Positions 1-8,209 of a stretch of 62,411 nt of DNA are shown piece by piece. The position numbers and the translations under genes were made by a program. How positions within the stretch are numbered: position 1 is the stretch's first letter; each line of letters starts with the position of its first letter. The notes below the pieces were generated by a model. The model saw nothing but the letters and a program-made list of their open reading frames with translations, searched no databases and was not told the DNA's origin. This DNA comes from an uncultured Eubacteriales bacterium. GTDB taxonomy: Bacteria > Bacillota > Clostridia > Oscillospirales > Acutalibacteraceae. The stretch lies in the NCBI GenBank assembly GCA_934488615.1, contig CAKSSJ010000011.1, forward strand, positions 1 through 62,411, written 5' to 3'.

Positions 1-286
1 CCATTACGCTGTAAAGCTCTTTTGCAATATAGCAGCCGATGTACGCGCCGACGCACATGAAGCCTGCATGTCCGAGCGACAATTCGCCGAGGAAGCCGAC
101 GACAAGGTTAAGCGAAACGGCAAGCAGAATACTGTATGCCATCTGAGCGAGCAAGCCCGAGCTTGAACGGGGAAGATTTCCGAAGGTTGAGATAAGAAGA
201 GGAACAACGAGCATTACAATAATAATAAGGTAATTGAACGAATCCTGTATTCTTATTCCTTTTTTAATATTCTTGAGATAATTCAT
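1..286 (-). CDS. livM: Branched-chain amino-acid ABC transporter permease LivM (partial, N-terminal part)
   Basis: The gene starts with ATG at 286 and runs off the left edge, so only about 95 residues are visible. After a short basic N-terminus there is a hydrophobic segment, then a Gly-rich stretch containing GELSLGHAGFMCVGAY, typical of the BPD_transp_2 permease fold of LivM. It would be the second membrane subunit of a high-affinity importer for leucine, isoleucine, valine or related substrates, working with LivH and the binding protein upstream. The start lies 3 bases after the livH stop, so the two genes are very probably co-translated. The rest of the gene, and any livG/livF ATPase genes, should lie to the left of this window. 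Confidence 0.9.
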   Translation of the reverse strand, partial: MNYLKNIKKGIRIQDSFNYLIIIVMLVVPLLISTFGNLPRSSSGLLAQMAYSILLAVSLNLVVGFLGELSLGHAGFMCVGAYIGCYIAKELYSVM

Positions 287-289
287 AGC

Positions 290-1156
290 TTATACCTTCT
301 CCCTTCTCTTCTTGCCGAGAATACCGATAGGTCTTACGAGAAGAATAATTATCAGCAAGGAAAATTCAATAGCCGTTGCATAAGGCGCGAGAGCGGGAAC
401 ACTCAAAGCGAGCTTCTCAACAACGCCGAGGAGAACACCGCCGAGCATAGCGCCGGGGATAGAACCGATACCGCCGATAACCGCCGCGGCAAAAGCCTTG
501 ATACCGGGCATTGAGCCGAGTGTCGGGCTGACCGAGGGAATCTGCATGAGGTAGAAAACACCTGCGCATGCCGCAAGAGCCGAACCGATGGCAAACGTTA
601 TCATAATGATCTTGTTTACGTTTACGCCCATGAGTTGAGCCGCTCCCCTGTCCTCGGAAACAGCCTGCATAGCGCGGCCTGTTCGTGTATATTTAACGAA
701 AAGGGTAAGCGCAACCATGATGACAGCACCGACAACGAGGGTAAGAATCGTATTGAGGTTAAGCTCTGCCGAGCCGATGTTTACCATGTGGGTTTCGGAG
801 ATCGTAACAGCCTGGCTCTTTGACTTGAAGATAAGCTGTGCAATACTCTGAAGAAGGTAGCTGACGCCGATAGCCGTGATAAGAACAGCAAGGGGCGAAG
901 CGCCTCTCAAGGGCTTGTAAGCAACCTTTTCAATGACGATACCCACAACCGTACATACGATAACCGCGGCAATAACGCCGAGGATCGGATGGCCTGTTGC
1001 ATTGAGGGTTACGAGGATAGCATAGGCACCGACCATGATGATATCGCCGTGAGCAAAGTTCAGCATCTTAGCGATACCGTAAACCATCGTGTAGCCCAAA
1101 GCGATAAGAGCATAGATAGCTCCTAAGCTGAGTCCGTCCAATATTGTAGACAACAT
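290..1156 (-). CDS. livH: Branched-chain amino-acid ABC transporter permease LivH
   Basis: This 288-residue polytopic membrane protein matches the LivH family in length and motifs. LSLGAIYALIALGYTMVYG near the N-terminus and NFAHGDIIMVGAY just after it are family hallmarks, and a cytoplasmic loop with GRAMQAVSEDRGAAQLMGVN sits in the middle. It forms half of the transmembrane channel of a branched-chain amino-acid importer. The ATG at 1156 has AAGGAG about eight bases upstream. livK lies upstream across a 340-base gap that holds a MITE-like element, and livM follows after 3 bases. Substrate specificity inside the family cannot be read from the sequence. Confidence 0.93.
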   Translation of the reverse strand: MLSTILDGLSLGAIYALIALGYTMVYGIAKMLNFAHGDIIMVGAYAILVTLNATGHPILGVIAAVIVCTVVGIVIEKVAYKPLRGASPLAVLITAIGVSYLLQSIAQLIFKSKSQAVTISETHMVNIGSAELNLNTILTLVVGAVIMVALTLFVKYTRTGRAMQAVSEDRGAAQLMGVNVNKIIMITFAIGSALAACAGVFYLMQIPSVSPTLGSMPGIKAFAAAVIGGIGSIPGAMLGGVLLGVVEKLALSVPALAPYATAIEFSLLIIILLVRPIGILGKKRREKV

Positions 1157-1326
1157 TTGATCTACTCCTTTTCGTTAGTATTCTTATAAATTAAACCGCT
1201 GATCGACCGATACCTGCAAACCATATTAAATTGGTTTTCAGATACAGATTGATCGGCGGTTTAAAAATACATCTTTACGGGTGCCGAACGACACCCGTAA
1301 AGTATAGATTATATAATTCCGTATCT

Positions 1327-1495
1327 TTAAGGCAATGCCACACGAATTACGGCGCACGCCTTGCTTGAATATATTCCCGTCATGCTGCACAAAAATTCTT
1401 TGACTAGCGTCAGCGAGCCTGCAAAATTTTTGCACAACCTGACGAAAAATCTTGCTACGCAATTCGCACACCTCAATTGTGCGGTATCGCCTTAA
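1327..1495. mobile_element. MITE-like element with about 17-bp terminal inverted repeats
   Basis: The left end reads TTAAGGCAATGCCACAC and the right end, on the other strand, TTAAGGCGATACCGCAC, matching at 14 of 17 positions. Internal segments (TGCACAAAAATT and AATTTTTGCA) are also roughly inverted, so the 169-base unit can fold into a long hairpin. It encodes no transposase and lies between livK and livH, its right end 4 bases past the livK stop codon. Related end sequences recur near 62123-62160. Confidence 0.6.
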
Positions 1496-1498
1496 GAA

Positions 1499-2644
1499 TT
1501 AAAGAACATCCTTGAACTGAAGTTCCTTCTTACAAGCACCCGAAGCGTCCCAAGACATTGTGCCTGTTGCACCTGTGAGTGTGAAGCTGTCAGCTGTGAT
1601 AGCAGCCTTAACCTTTTCGCAAAGATCGCTCGGACTGATTGTAACATCGTTTACACCTGCAGCCTTCATTGCGTTGTAGATAGCGTAAACCGCATCGTAA
1701 GCGTCTGCCGCGAACTGGTCGGGAGTCTCGCCGTACTTTGCCTTGTAAGCTGTAACGAACTTGCTTACTGTTGCGTCCTTGCTGTCAGCGTCGAACGGAG
1801 TGATGTACTTAACCTTGTTTGTAACAGTCTTTGAATCAATGAGGTCTGCAATACCGTCAAATCCGTCTGTACCGACAAGGTCGGCTTTGCAGCCCTTAGC
1901 TGTTGCAGCCTTACAGATGAGCGAGCCTTCCTGATAATACATCGGGAGGAAAATAACATCACAATCCTTGAGCTGCTCAATCTGAGTTGAGAAATCCTTG
2001 TTGTTCTCAGCGTCAAATGTAGCTGCCTTGAATGTTACGCCCTTAGCGTCCATCTCTGCCTTGAAAGCATCGAAGACACCTGTTGAATATGTGTCGCTGG
2101 TGTTGTAGATAACACCGATATTCTTGTAGCTCTTTGAAAGATCGTCAGCAGCAAGAGTACCCTGATCCGGGTCGCCGAAGCAAACACGGAAGCCGTTATC
2201 TCTGCCATCAATAACCTTAGCTGCGGAAGCTGACGGAGTGATGAAGAAGAGGTTGTCCTCAACTGCGCTTGCACCGAAAGCGTCGCAGGAGTCTGTTGTA
2301 ACAGAACCGAGCGAGATCTGCATGCCTGCTTCAAGGAGTGAGTTATAGCCTGTTGTTGCATCCTGAGCAGTTGCCTTGTCGTCCTTCATGTCGAACTTGA
2401 ACTTAACGCCGTTAAGTCCGCCTGCCGCATTGATCTCTTCGATAGCGATCGTTGCGCCGTTCTTTACAGAGTTACCGTAGGAAGCAGCGTCACCTGTAAG
2501 AGGGCCTGTTGTACCAATGAAATACTCTGTGTTGTTTGCTGTGTAGCCGTTGCTCGATGTCTTTCCGCCGCATGCTGTGAAGCAGAGAGCGATCAAAGTA
2601 AGAGCAAGCACTGCCGCAAGAACTTTTTTTACTGACTTTTTCAT
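1499..2644 (-). CDS. livK: Branched-chain amino-acid ABC transporter substrate-binding lipoprotein
   Basis: This is a 381-residue periplasmic-binding-protein-type lipoprotein. The ATG at 2644 follows a strong AAGGAGG; an upstream in-frame extension has no comparable site. Residues 1-25 form a lipoprotein signal peptide ending in the lipobox FTAC. The mature part has the Leu/Ile/Val-binding fold, with IGTTGPLTGDAASYGNSVKN near its start, AIEEINAAGGLNG, and the domain-two segment NIGVIYNTSDTYSTG. It should bind the substrate outside the membrane and deliver it to LivH/LivM. It is the first gene of the liv operon and has a good sigma-A promoter at 2712-2740. The exact amino acid bound is unknown. 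Confidence 0.93.
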   Translation of the reverse strand: MKKSVKKVLAAVLALTLIALCFTACGGKTSSNGYTANNTEYFIGTTGPLTGDAASYGNSVKNGATIAIEEINAAGGLNGVKFKFDMKDDKATAQDATTGYNSLLEAGMQISLGSVTTDSCDAFGASAVEDNLFFITPSASAAKVIDGRDNGFRVCFGDPDQGTLAADDLSKSYKNIGVIYNTSDTYSTGVFDAFKAEMDAKGVTFKAATFDAENNKDFSTQIEQLKDCDVIFLPMYYQEGSLICKAATAKGCKADLVGTDGFDGIADLIDSKTVTNKVKYITPFDADSKDATVSKFVTAYKAKYGETPDQFAADAYDAVYAIYNAMKAAGVNDVTISPSDLCEKVKAAITADSFTLTGATGTMSWDASGACKKELQFKDVL

Positions 2645-2711
2645 AAAATGACCTCCTTTTAATTTCCGAGCTGCTTTTGTAACTCGGTAAACATCATCTA
2701 TGATGTGAATA

Positions 2712-2740
2712 ATGATACACTCATTATATTGAGATGTCAA
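2712..2740 (-). promoter_or_regulatory. Promoter of the liv operon
   Basis: On the minus strand there is TTGACA, 17 bases, then TATCAT, ending about 68 bases before the livK start. It is a near-consensus vegetative promoter. Confidence 0.7.
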
Positions 2741-2816
2741 CAGGTAAATTCTAAAAAAGCTGTCAGTTTTTTAATGAATTTGGCTAAAAAGAGAGACTTG
2801 TTTTTGTGCATTTTTT

Positions 2817-2835
2817 ACATTACGAATCGTAATGT
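2817..2835. promoter_or_regulatory. Perfect palindrome upstream of the liv promoter, possible operator
   Basis: ACATTACGA, one central base, then TCGTAATGT make a perfect 19-bp inverted repeat in AT-rich DNA about 77 bases upstream of the liv -35 box. No T-run follows, so it is more likely a protein-binding site than a terminator. Confidence 0.45.
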
Positions 2836-2926
2836 CATTTTTGACAATCAGTATTTATTCAAATATGGGTATAAATATACAAATTGACCAACAATTATCA
2901 TGATTTTGTCGCTTTAAATCGCTGAT

Positions 2927-4267
2927 TCAGCCCATTATCGGTATTTCCATGAAAAACCAGCTCAGGCAATTCAGCAAAAGCATGACCGCCGATATGATCC
3001 TTGCCGCGCTTTCCGTAATTCTTTTGCCCCTGCTGTCCGCCGATGCTGTCAAAAGAATCGCCGCCGAAATAAGCGTCAGCATCTCCGCGAAGAAGAAAAC
3101 GCGCTGTCCCGAGGCATAAATTGACGGGCTGAAGCCAAGAACAACGGCACTGCACACCCCTGCAGTATAGCAGGTCAGCGCCGAAAGTCCCGTTTTTTTG
3201 TCTCTCAGTGCGATCATTATGAGCGAAGCCGCAATCAAAAGCAGAGTTAAGGTGCATACAATTATAACAGCGATTCCGACTGCGTTAAATTTTCCCGATG
3301 CAAACATTTTTTCAAAAGCCTTATCGGGTACCGCTCTGCAGAAAGCGAGCGACAGCGCATTGCCGCCGATCAATGACAGAACCGAAAATACCGCAAGCAG
3401 AATCGGCATTGTCTTTGCGGAATAAAGGCTTTTTATTTTCAATATCACCGCAATAATGAAGAACGCGAACACAGCAGCCGACATCATGAAGCCGAACGCA
3501 TAGTAATTTGACAGTCCGCAAAGGATTTTGCCGAATACACCGAGTTCCTCAAAGCGGTCGAATCCGCCCGCCTCGGCTTCCATTCTTCCGCTCATTCCGG
3601 GTGACGAGAAAAGAACATACGTCTGAAAAATGCAGAACGGAAGCGATATAAAATGATAAGCTTTAATTCTTTTTGCGGCAATCAGAGCGATCAGTACCAC
3701 GGCATAGAAGCCGAGCGTCAGCGCCGCCGACTGCTCCTGCGAGCAGGCAACAAGAGCCGAAACAGCCGATAAAATGAGCCACGGAATCCGCCTGTACTCT
3801 ATTTTCATAAGGTCAAAAACGGTCGGGATAAGCGTTATAACCATACAGCCGAACGGGAAAAGATAGGTCAGCGAGCCCGAAAACCAAAAGGCCGCTGGGT
3901 TCAGACAGCCGATAAAAGCGAGAAACGGTATGCAAACCGCAATGCCGTCATTCCCCTTTTCCGAAAAGGAGCGCAAAAGCTTCATTATGAAGTACACGAC
4001 GGCGATCCATATCAGCGCCGCGCAAATTTTCCAGACGGTCAGATCCGTTTTGAGAAAGCTCATCGTCAGAAATTCGCAAACTACCCTGCCCGAGATCGTT
4101 TCGTACCTCATTCTGAGCCAGTCGGGCAAATTGAAGCCGTTTTCGCTCATTATTCCGAGGAAGTGACCGTCGTCGGTCTTGACGATAAGCCTTGTGAACA
4201 CGATATAAAACAGCGTGATCGCCATGCAGAATATCTGAAAGGGAGTATACTTTCTTTTCTTCATCAT
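2927..4267 (-). CDS. Polytopic membrane protein, DUF6056-like
   Basis: This protein of about 446 residues has some ten to eleven hydrophobic segments. The N-terminal pattern (a first membrane helix, then a loop with DDGHF, and an NGR-like segment ISGRVVCEFLTMSF) resembles DUF6056 membrane proteins of Clostridia; this is a recognition from memory, not a search. I chose the ATG at 4267 (a second ATG follows at 4264) because GGGAGGGG lies just upstream; the longer frame lacks a site and runs into the preceding gene. It overlaps the stop of the upstream gene by 4 bases (ATGA), so the two are translationally coupled. With metK further upstream it probably forms a riboswitch-controlled operon. Function is unknown. 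Confidence 0.6.
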   Translation of the reverse strand: MMKKRKYTPFQIFCMAITLFYIVFTRLIVKTDDGHFLGIMSENGFNLPDWLRMRYETISGRVVCEFLTMSFLKTDLTVWKICAALIWIAVVYFIMKLLRSFSEKGNDGIAVCIPFLAFIGCLNPAAFWFSGSLTYLFPFGCMVITLIPTVFDLMKIEYRRIPWLILSAVSALVACSQEQSAALTLGFYAVVLIALIAAKRIKAYHFISLPFCIFQTYVLFSSPGMSGRMEAEAGGFDRFEELGVFGKILCGLSNYYAFGFMMSAAVFAFFIIAVILKIKSLYSAKTMPILLAVFSVLSLIGGNALSLAFCRAVPDKAFEKMFASGKFNAVGIAVIIVCTLTLLLIAASLIMIALRDKKTGLSALTCYTAGVCSAVVLGFSPSIYASGQRVFFFAEMLTLISAAILLTASADSRGKRITESAARIISAVMLLLNCLSWFFMEIPIMG

Positions 4268-4938
4268 TGCTCCCCTCCCATCACATACGGCATATCCTTT
4301 GTGCCGTTGCCGTAAACCGCGCTGATGCTCCGTTCGCTGAGCCTGATTGCAGGGCAAACGCCCGTCAGCTCATCGGTCGCAGGGGTTTTATAAAACGTGC
4401 CCGACTGGGTAACGGCGGCAACGCTCAGAGAGTTTGTGGAAATTGCGGAGCTTGTCCAATACCAGCAGTTCTTTCGCAGGAACATGAACCTTGTTTTGCA
4501 TCTCAGCACCGCCGAAAGCGTCGGCTGTTTTTTTCGCTCGCCTGCCGAAAGACCCGACAAATCCTCCTTTGACGGAATGAAAACGTCCTCGCCGATACCG
4601 TCGAGATTCTCACTTGTTTTCTCCGTCAGAGTGCACTCATTCGCGTCCGAGGATTTTCCGTAGGGCGCAAAGTCGATTATGTAACAGCTTTGGAGAAGCG
4701 TTCCGTCCTTTGAGATGACCCTCCACAGCATCTTTTCGCCACGGTAATCTCCGTAGAGCACATAGTCGCCCTTTTTCAGCGCAACGCTCTGCGGCTCATG
4801 AACGGTGTATTCATAGCTGACATTATCAAAAAGCAAGGGATAGAGCTTGTCCTTTGCCGTAAAATCAACGGTTGCCGCCGCAATGAATACGGCGGCAAAC
4901 ACACAGCATATAGCTGCAATTATCCGTTTTGTTTTCAT
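4264..4938 (-). CDS. Secreted or membrane-anchored protein with a DUF6273-like domain
   Basis: This 224-residue protein begins with one hydrophobic segment (residues 6-25) and no clear cleavage site, so it is anchored or exported. The remainder carries the pattern of DUF6273 domains: an early LWRVISKDG, a middle YWTSSAIS and a final GVCPAIRLSE. In related proteins this last region is WWLRSPG followed by a GVRPA motif. Such domains are common in Clostridia surface proteins and have no established activity. It starts 5 bases after metK ends, with only a weak ribosome site inside the metK tail, so expression is probably coupled to metK and hence to the SAM riboswitch. Confidence 0.6.
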   Translation of the reverse strand: MKTKRIIAAICCVFAAVFIAAATVDFTAKDKLYPLLFDNVSYEYTVHEPQSVALKKGDYVLYGDYRGEKMLWRVISKDGTLLQSCYIIDFAPYGKSSDANECTLTEKTSENLDGIGEDVFIPSKEDLSGLSAGERKKQPTLSAVLRCKTRFMFLRKNCWYWTSSAISTNSLSVAAVTQSGTFYKTPATDELTGVCPAIRLSERSISAVYGNGTKDMPYVMGGEQ

Positions 4939-4943
4939 ATAAA

Positions 4944-6122
4944 TCAGAACTGAGCCTTGAGAGCCTCAACCTTGTCGGTATGCTCCCACGGAAGATCAAC
5001 GTCCGTTCTGCCCATGTGGCCGTAAGCCGAGGTTGCAGTATAGATCGGTCTGCGAAGATCAAGCTCGTCGATGATTGCCGCAGGACGGAGATCGAATACA
5101 TTCTGAACAGCCTTTGCAAGCTCCTCATCGGAATGTACGCCCGTGCCGAACGTATCAACCATGACCGAAACAGGATGAGCGACACCGATCGCGTAAGCAA
5201 GCTGAAGCTCGCACTTCTTTGCAAGACCTGCCGCAACAATGTTTTTGGCAATGTAACGGCACATATAAGCCGCCGAGCGGTCAACCTTTGTCGGGTCCTT
5301 ACCGCTGAAAGCTCCGCCGCCGTGACGCGAATATCCGCCGTAGGTGTCAACGATGATCTTACGTCCCGTAAGACCCGAATCGCCCTGCGGTCCGCCTGTT
5401 ACAAAACGTCCTGTCGGATTTACATAAATCTTTGTGTTTTCGTCAATAAGCGACGGGTCGATAGTCGGCTTGATAACCTTTTCGATGATGTCCTTGCGAA
5501 TCGTCTCAAGCTCAACGTCTGCGCTGTGCTGAGAAGAAACAACGATCGCGTCAATTCTGATAACCTTATCGTCGTCATATTCAACAGTGACCTGAGTCTT
5601 TCCGTCGGCTCTGAGATAGCCGAGGTCGCCGTTTTCTCTCTCCTCGGTCAGCTTGAGAGCAAGCTTGTGAGCGAGTGAAATCGGCATCGGCATAAGCTCG
5701 GGAGTTTCGTCGCAAGCATAGCCGAACATCATGCCCTGATCGCCTGCGCCGTTGAGGTTGTATTTGTCCTCCTCACCGCCCTTGAGCTCAAAGGAAGCGT
5801 CAACACCCATTGCGATGTCGGGCGACTGCTTGTCAAGCGAGGTGATGATCGCGCATGTGTTGCCGTCGAAGCCCTTGTCCGCGCTGTCGTAGCCGATATC
5901 GCAGATAGCCTTTCTTGCGATAGTGGGAATGTCAATGTTAGCCGTTGTTGAAATCTCGCCCATGATGAGAACCATGCCTGTTGTACAGCATGTCTCGCAT
6001 GCAACACGGCCGTTCGGGTCCTGAGCCATGATAGCGTCAAGGATAGAATCCGAGATCCTGTCACAGATTTTATCGGGATGACCCTTTGTTACAGATTCTG
6101 ATGAAAAAAGATGCTTTGCCAT
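4944..6122 (-). CDS. metK: S-adenosylmethionine synthetase
   Basis: This 392-residue enzyme makes S-adenosylmethionine from methionine and ATP in the cytosol. Family hallmarks are the N-terminal FSSESVTKGHPDKICDRISD, the loop GAGDQGMMFGYA, DPTKVDRSAAYMCRYIAKN, and the glycine-rich phosphate loop around GGAFSGKDPTK. Length and ends match the family. The ATG at 6122 is followed by MAKHLF and preceded by GGAGGT. A SAM-I riboswitch with its own terminator lies in the leader at 6187-6320, giving feedback control by the product. Two envelope-protein genes follow closely, and no terminator is visible between them and metK. Confidence 0.98.
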   Translation of the reverse strand: MAKHLFSSESVTKGHPDKICDRISDSILDAIMAQDPNGRVACETCCTTGMVLIMGEISTTANIDIPTIARKAICDIGYDSADKGFDGNTCAIITSLDKQSPDIAMGVDASFELKGGEEDKYNLNGAGDQGMMFGYACDETPELMPMPISLAHKLALKLTEERENGDLGYLRADGKTQVTVEYDDDKVIRIDAIVVSSQHSADVELETIRKDIIEKVIKPTIDPSLIDENTKIYVNPTGRFVTGGPQGDSGLTGRKIIVDTYGGYSRHGGGAFSGKDPTKVDRSAAYMCRYIAKNIVAAGLAKKCELQLAYAIGVAHPVSVMVDTFGTGVHSDEELAKAVQNVFDLRPAAIIDELDLRRPIYTATSAYGHMGRTDVDLPWEHTDKVEALKAQF

Positions 6123-6186
6123 TTGTTGTACCTCCGTTTTCCGAGCAACAGCCGATCAAGCAAAAAATCGGCAATGCTCTTCCGTA

Positions 6187-6218
6187 AAAAAACGCCCTCG
6201 GCAAAAACCGAGAGCGTA
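6187..6218 (-). terminator. Riboswitch-controlled intrinsic terminator of metK
   Basis: On the minus strand ACGCTCTCGG, a short loop, CCGAGGGCGT, then a run of seven T. It lies between the SAM-I aptamer and the metK start, where the expression platform should be. Confidence 0.9.
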
Positions 6219-6224
6219 AATAGC

Positions 6225-6320
6225 CTTATCTTTCGGTTACACCGCAGGATTTAGCACCTTGCCAATGGCAGGTTGCCGAGCTTCATAGGGCCTGTTCCCT
6301 CAGCTACTCTGAATAAGGGG
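6225..6320 (-). ncRNA. SAM-I (S-box) riboswitch
   Basis: Read on the minus strand, the segment has the conserved S-box elements in order: CTTATTCAGAG, CTGAGGGA, GGCCC-ATGAAG, CGGCAACC, AAGGTGCTAAATCC and a closing GAAAGATAAGG that pairs with the start. It sits in the metK leader, upstream of an intrinsic terminator. When SAM is bound the terminator should form and metK should be switched off. Confidence 0.96.
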
Positions 6321-6357
6321 TGTTTCGTTTCACGAAATCTATTAAATTGCATATGAG

Positions 6358-6386
6358 ATTATATACTATATTGTCCGATTAGTCAA
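6358..6386 (-). promoter_or_regulatory. Promoter of metK
   Basis: Minus strand TTGACT, 17 bases, TATAAT, about 38 bases before the SAM-I aptamer begins. Confidence 0.8.
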
Positions 6387-6489
6387 GTGGTAAATAAAAG
6401 TTTTTAGACTTGCAGGGGCGCTGAGTGGTTAGTGGACAGTGGTTAGAGAAAATCTGATGAAATTGTTTCTGAGGCAGAAAAAATTCTCG

Positions 6490-6640
6490 TCTCCCCTGCA
6501 GGGGAGGTGGCACGACGAAGTCGTGACGGAGGGGTTTAAGAAAAATCAAAAGATAACTCGCTCAGCTCGTCCACTCCCTCAGTCAGCTTCGCAGCTCCCC
6601 CAGAGGAGGAGCCCACGCTCAAAGTAAGTCTTTTCTGACT
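6490..6640. repeat. Mosaic intergenic repeat block
   Basis: It begins with the 16-bp perfect palindrome CTCCCCTGCAGGGGAG, then GTGGCACGACGAAGTCGTGAC, itself an inverted repeat, then blocks such as CAGCTCCCCCAGAGGAGGAG. The same blocks recur at 14150-14320 and in part at 10217-10245 and 43615-43730. I see no credible gene in 6387-6958. Confidence 0.7.
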
Positions 6641-6650
6641 TCAAGTAAAC

Positions 6651-6767
6651 CCCTCAGTCGGCTGCGCCGACAGCGTCTCGCTGCGGCTCGGTCACGTCGC
6701 GGCTCTGACAGTCCACCGGACTGTCATTCACTACCGCGCCGACACTTCGCTACCCTACAGGGGCGCC
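6651..6767 (-). repeat. Dispersed 120-bp structured repeat, copy 1
   Basis: This is the reverse-oriented copy of a unit that also occurs at 10264-10382, 23004-23123 and 43746-43864. It contains the perfect inverted repeat GACAGTCC-ACC-GGACTGTC at 6707-6725 and a string of other short GC-rich inverted repeats. All four copies are intergenic. Confidence 0.85.
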
Positions 6768-6788
6768 AAGCTATATTTTCTACTGACT

Positions 6789-6954
6789 TTGCAGTGAGCG
6801 GTGCTGTACTAAGGTACTGCCCCGAGCGAAAAATGCGCTGTGGGCGATTGATACCTCTAAACGAGTTTGAAAGAAAATTGCTCACAGTGCTTTTTGCAGT
6901 GAGCGGTGCTGTACTAAGGTACTGCCCCGAGCGAAAAATGCGCTGTGAGCGATT
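6789..6954. repeat. Pair of 58-bp direct repeats
   Basis: Two almost identical units lie at about 6789-6847 and 6896-6954, starting GCAGTGAGCGGTGCTG and ending AATGCGCTGTG(A/G)GCGATT. Each contains GTACTAAGGTAC. The GCTCAC/GTGAGC pair between them could form a hairpin just downstream of hflX. Confidence 0.75.
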
Positions 6955-6958
6955 TTAT

Positions 6959-8206
6959 TCAAACTATTAGGTCTTTGTGCTTATCAAGAAACTGTACATC
7001 AACAACCGCCTTGACATAAATTCCGTCGGCGCGGTAGTCCTCCTTTATCAGCACACCCTCCTCACGGATGTAGCTGACAAGTCCGCCCTCGTTATACGGA
7101 ATGAGAAGCTCAGCTTTTCTGCGTGTGAGCGGAAGCGAAAGCTGAATTTTCGCAAGGAGATTGCCGAGTCCCTCGCCCGTCTTTGCCGAGATCATGACAA
7201 ACTCGCCCTGTGCAGGCAGAACAAACGAGCCGCCGCAGAGGTCGCATTTGTTGAGCACGGATATGATAGGCTTGTCGGCACAGCCGAGCGCCGCAAGCAG
7301 GTTCATTGTGACATTCAGATGCTCGGTACAGCATTCGTCCGAAGCGTCGCAGAGGTTTAAAATAGCCGTTGCGTTCGCCGCCTCTTCAAGAGTTGAACGG
7401 AATGCGTCAACAAGCTGATGGGGAAGCCGCCTTACGAGTCCGACGGTATCAATTAGCATGACCGTTCTGCCGTCGGGCAGGGTCAGCGCACGGGACGTCG
7501 GGTCAAGCGTTGCGAAAAGCTTGTTTTCGGCAAGCACTCCGGCATTTGTCAGCGTATTCATAAGTGTTGACTTGCCGGCATTGGTGTAGCCGACGATGGC
7601 AACCGTTTCAACGCCGTCCTTTTCACGTCTGGCACGGAGGTTCTCGCGCCTTTTGGCAATCTGAACAAGCTCCTCCTGCAAGCTCTGAATTCTGCGGCGG
7701 ATATGCCGTCTGTCGCTTTCAAGCTTGCTTTCGCCGGGACCTCTTGTACCGATTCCGCCGCCGAGCCTTGACATTTCGGCACCCTTGCCGCCGAGCCTTG
7801 GCAGGGAATATTTCAGCTGAGCCAGCTCGACCTGAATTTTACCCTCGTTGCTCCTTGCCCTTGCGGCAAAGATATCGAGAATAAGCGTCGTTCGGTCAAT
7901 CACTCTGATGTCGGTCTCGTCCTCAATGTTTCTCTGCTGTGACGGTGTAAGCTCGCCGTCAAAGATGAGCAGGTCAACGTCGTTCGCTTCGGTAAAAGCC
8001 TTTATTTCTTCAAGACGACCCGAGCCGACATAGGTTGCCGAATCGGGTTTGTCTCTTTTTTGAATTATTTTCGCCGCAACAACAGCTCCTGCCGTTCTCG
8101 CAAGCTCTTCAAGCTCGTCCATGGAAACCTGAGCGTTGTAAAGCCCCATGTCTATACCGACAAGGACCGCAACCTCGGGCTCCTGACTGTTCTCGTAAAA
8201 TTCCAT
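6959..8206 (-). CDS. hflX: GTPase HflX, ribosome-associated
   Basis: This 415-residue GTPase belongs to the HflX family, which binds 50S subunits and splits stalled or idle 70S ribosomes, particularly under stress. The N-terminal HflX domain includes SATYVGSGRLEEI and DGELTPSQQRNIED; a linker with GGIGTRGPGESKLE is a family signature. The G domain follows, with G1 GYTNAGKSTL and G3 DTVGLVRRLPHQL. The ATG at 8206 is 3 bases after the galE stop, with a GGAAGG ribosome site inside the galE end, so the two genes form one transcript. Downstream lie only repeats. Confidence 0.96.
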   Translation of the reverse strand: MEFYENSQEPEVAVLVGIDMGLYNAQVSMDELEELARTAGAVVAAKIIQKRDKPDSATYVGSGRLEEIKAFTEANDVDLLIFDGELTPSQQRNIEDETDIRVIDRTTLILDIFAARARSNEGKIQVELAQLKYSLPRLGGKGAEMSRLGGGIGTRGPGESKLESDRRHIRRRIQSLQEELVQIAKRRENLRARREKDGVETVAIVGYTNAGKSTLMNTLTNAGVLAENKLFATLDPTSRALTLPDGRTVMLIDTVGLVRRLPHQLVDAFRSTLEEAANATAILNLCDASDECCTEHLNVTMNLLAALGCADKPIISVLNKCDLCGGSFVLPAQGEFVMISAKTGEGLGNLLAKIQLSLPLTRRKAELLIPYNEGGLVSYIREEGVLIKEDYRADGIYVKAVVDVQFLDKHKDLIV

Positions 8207-8209
8207 TTA

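Noticed and set aside
1238..1471. A 77-codon frame inside the MITE-like element
   Set aside because: It has no ribosome site, and the sequence is explained by the inverted-repeat structure.
4929..5678. Plus-strand frame of 249 codons across metK
   Set aside because: It is antisense to metK, whose protein is fully conserved. No promoter or ribosome site is present.
6490..6954. CRISPR array
   Set aside because: The repeats are few, of unequal length and not separated by regular unique spacers; no cas genes are near.
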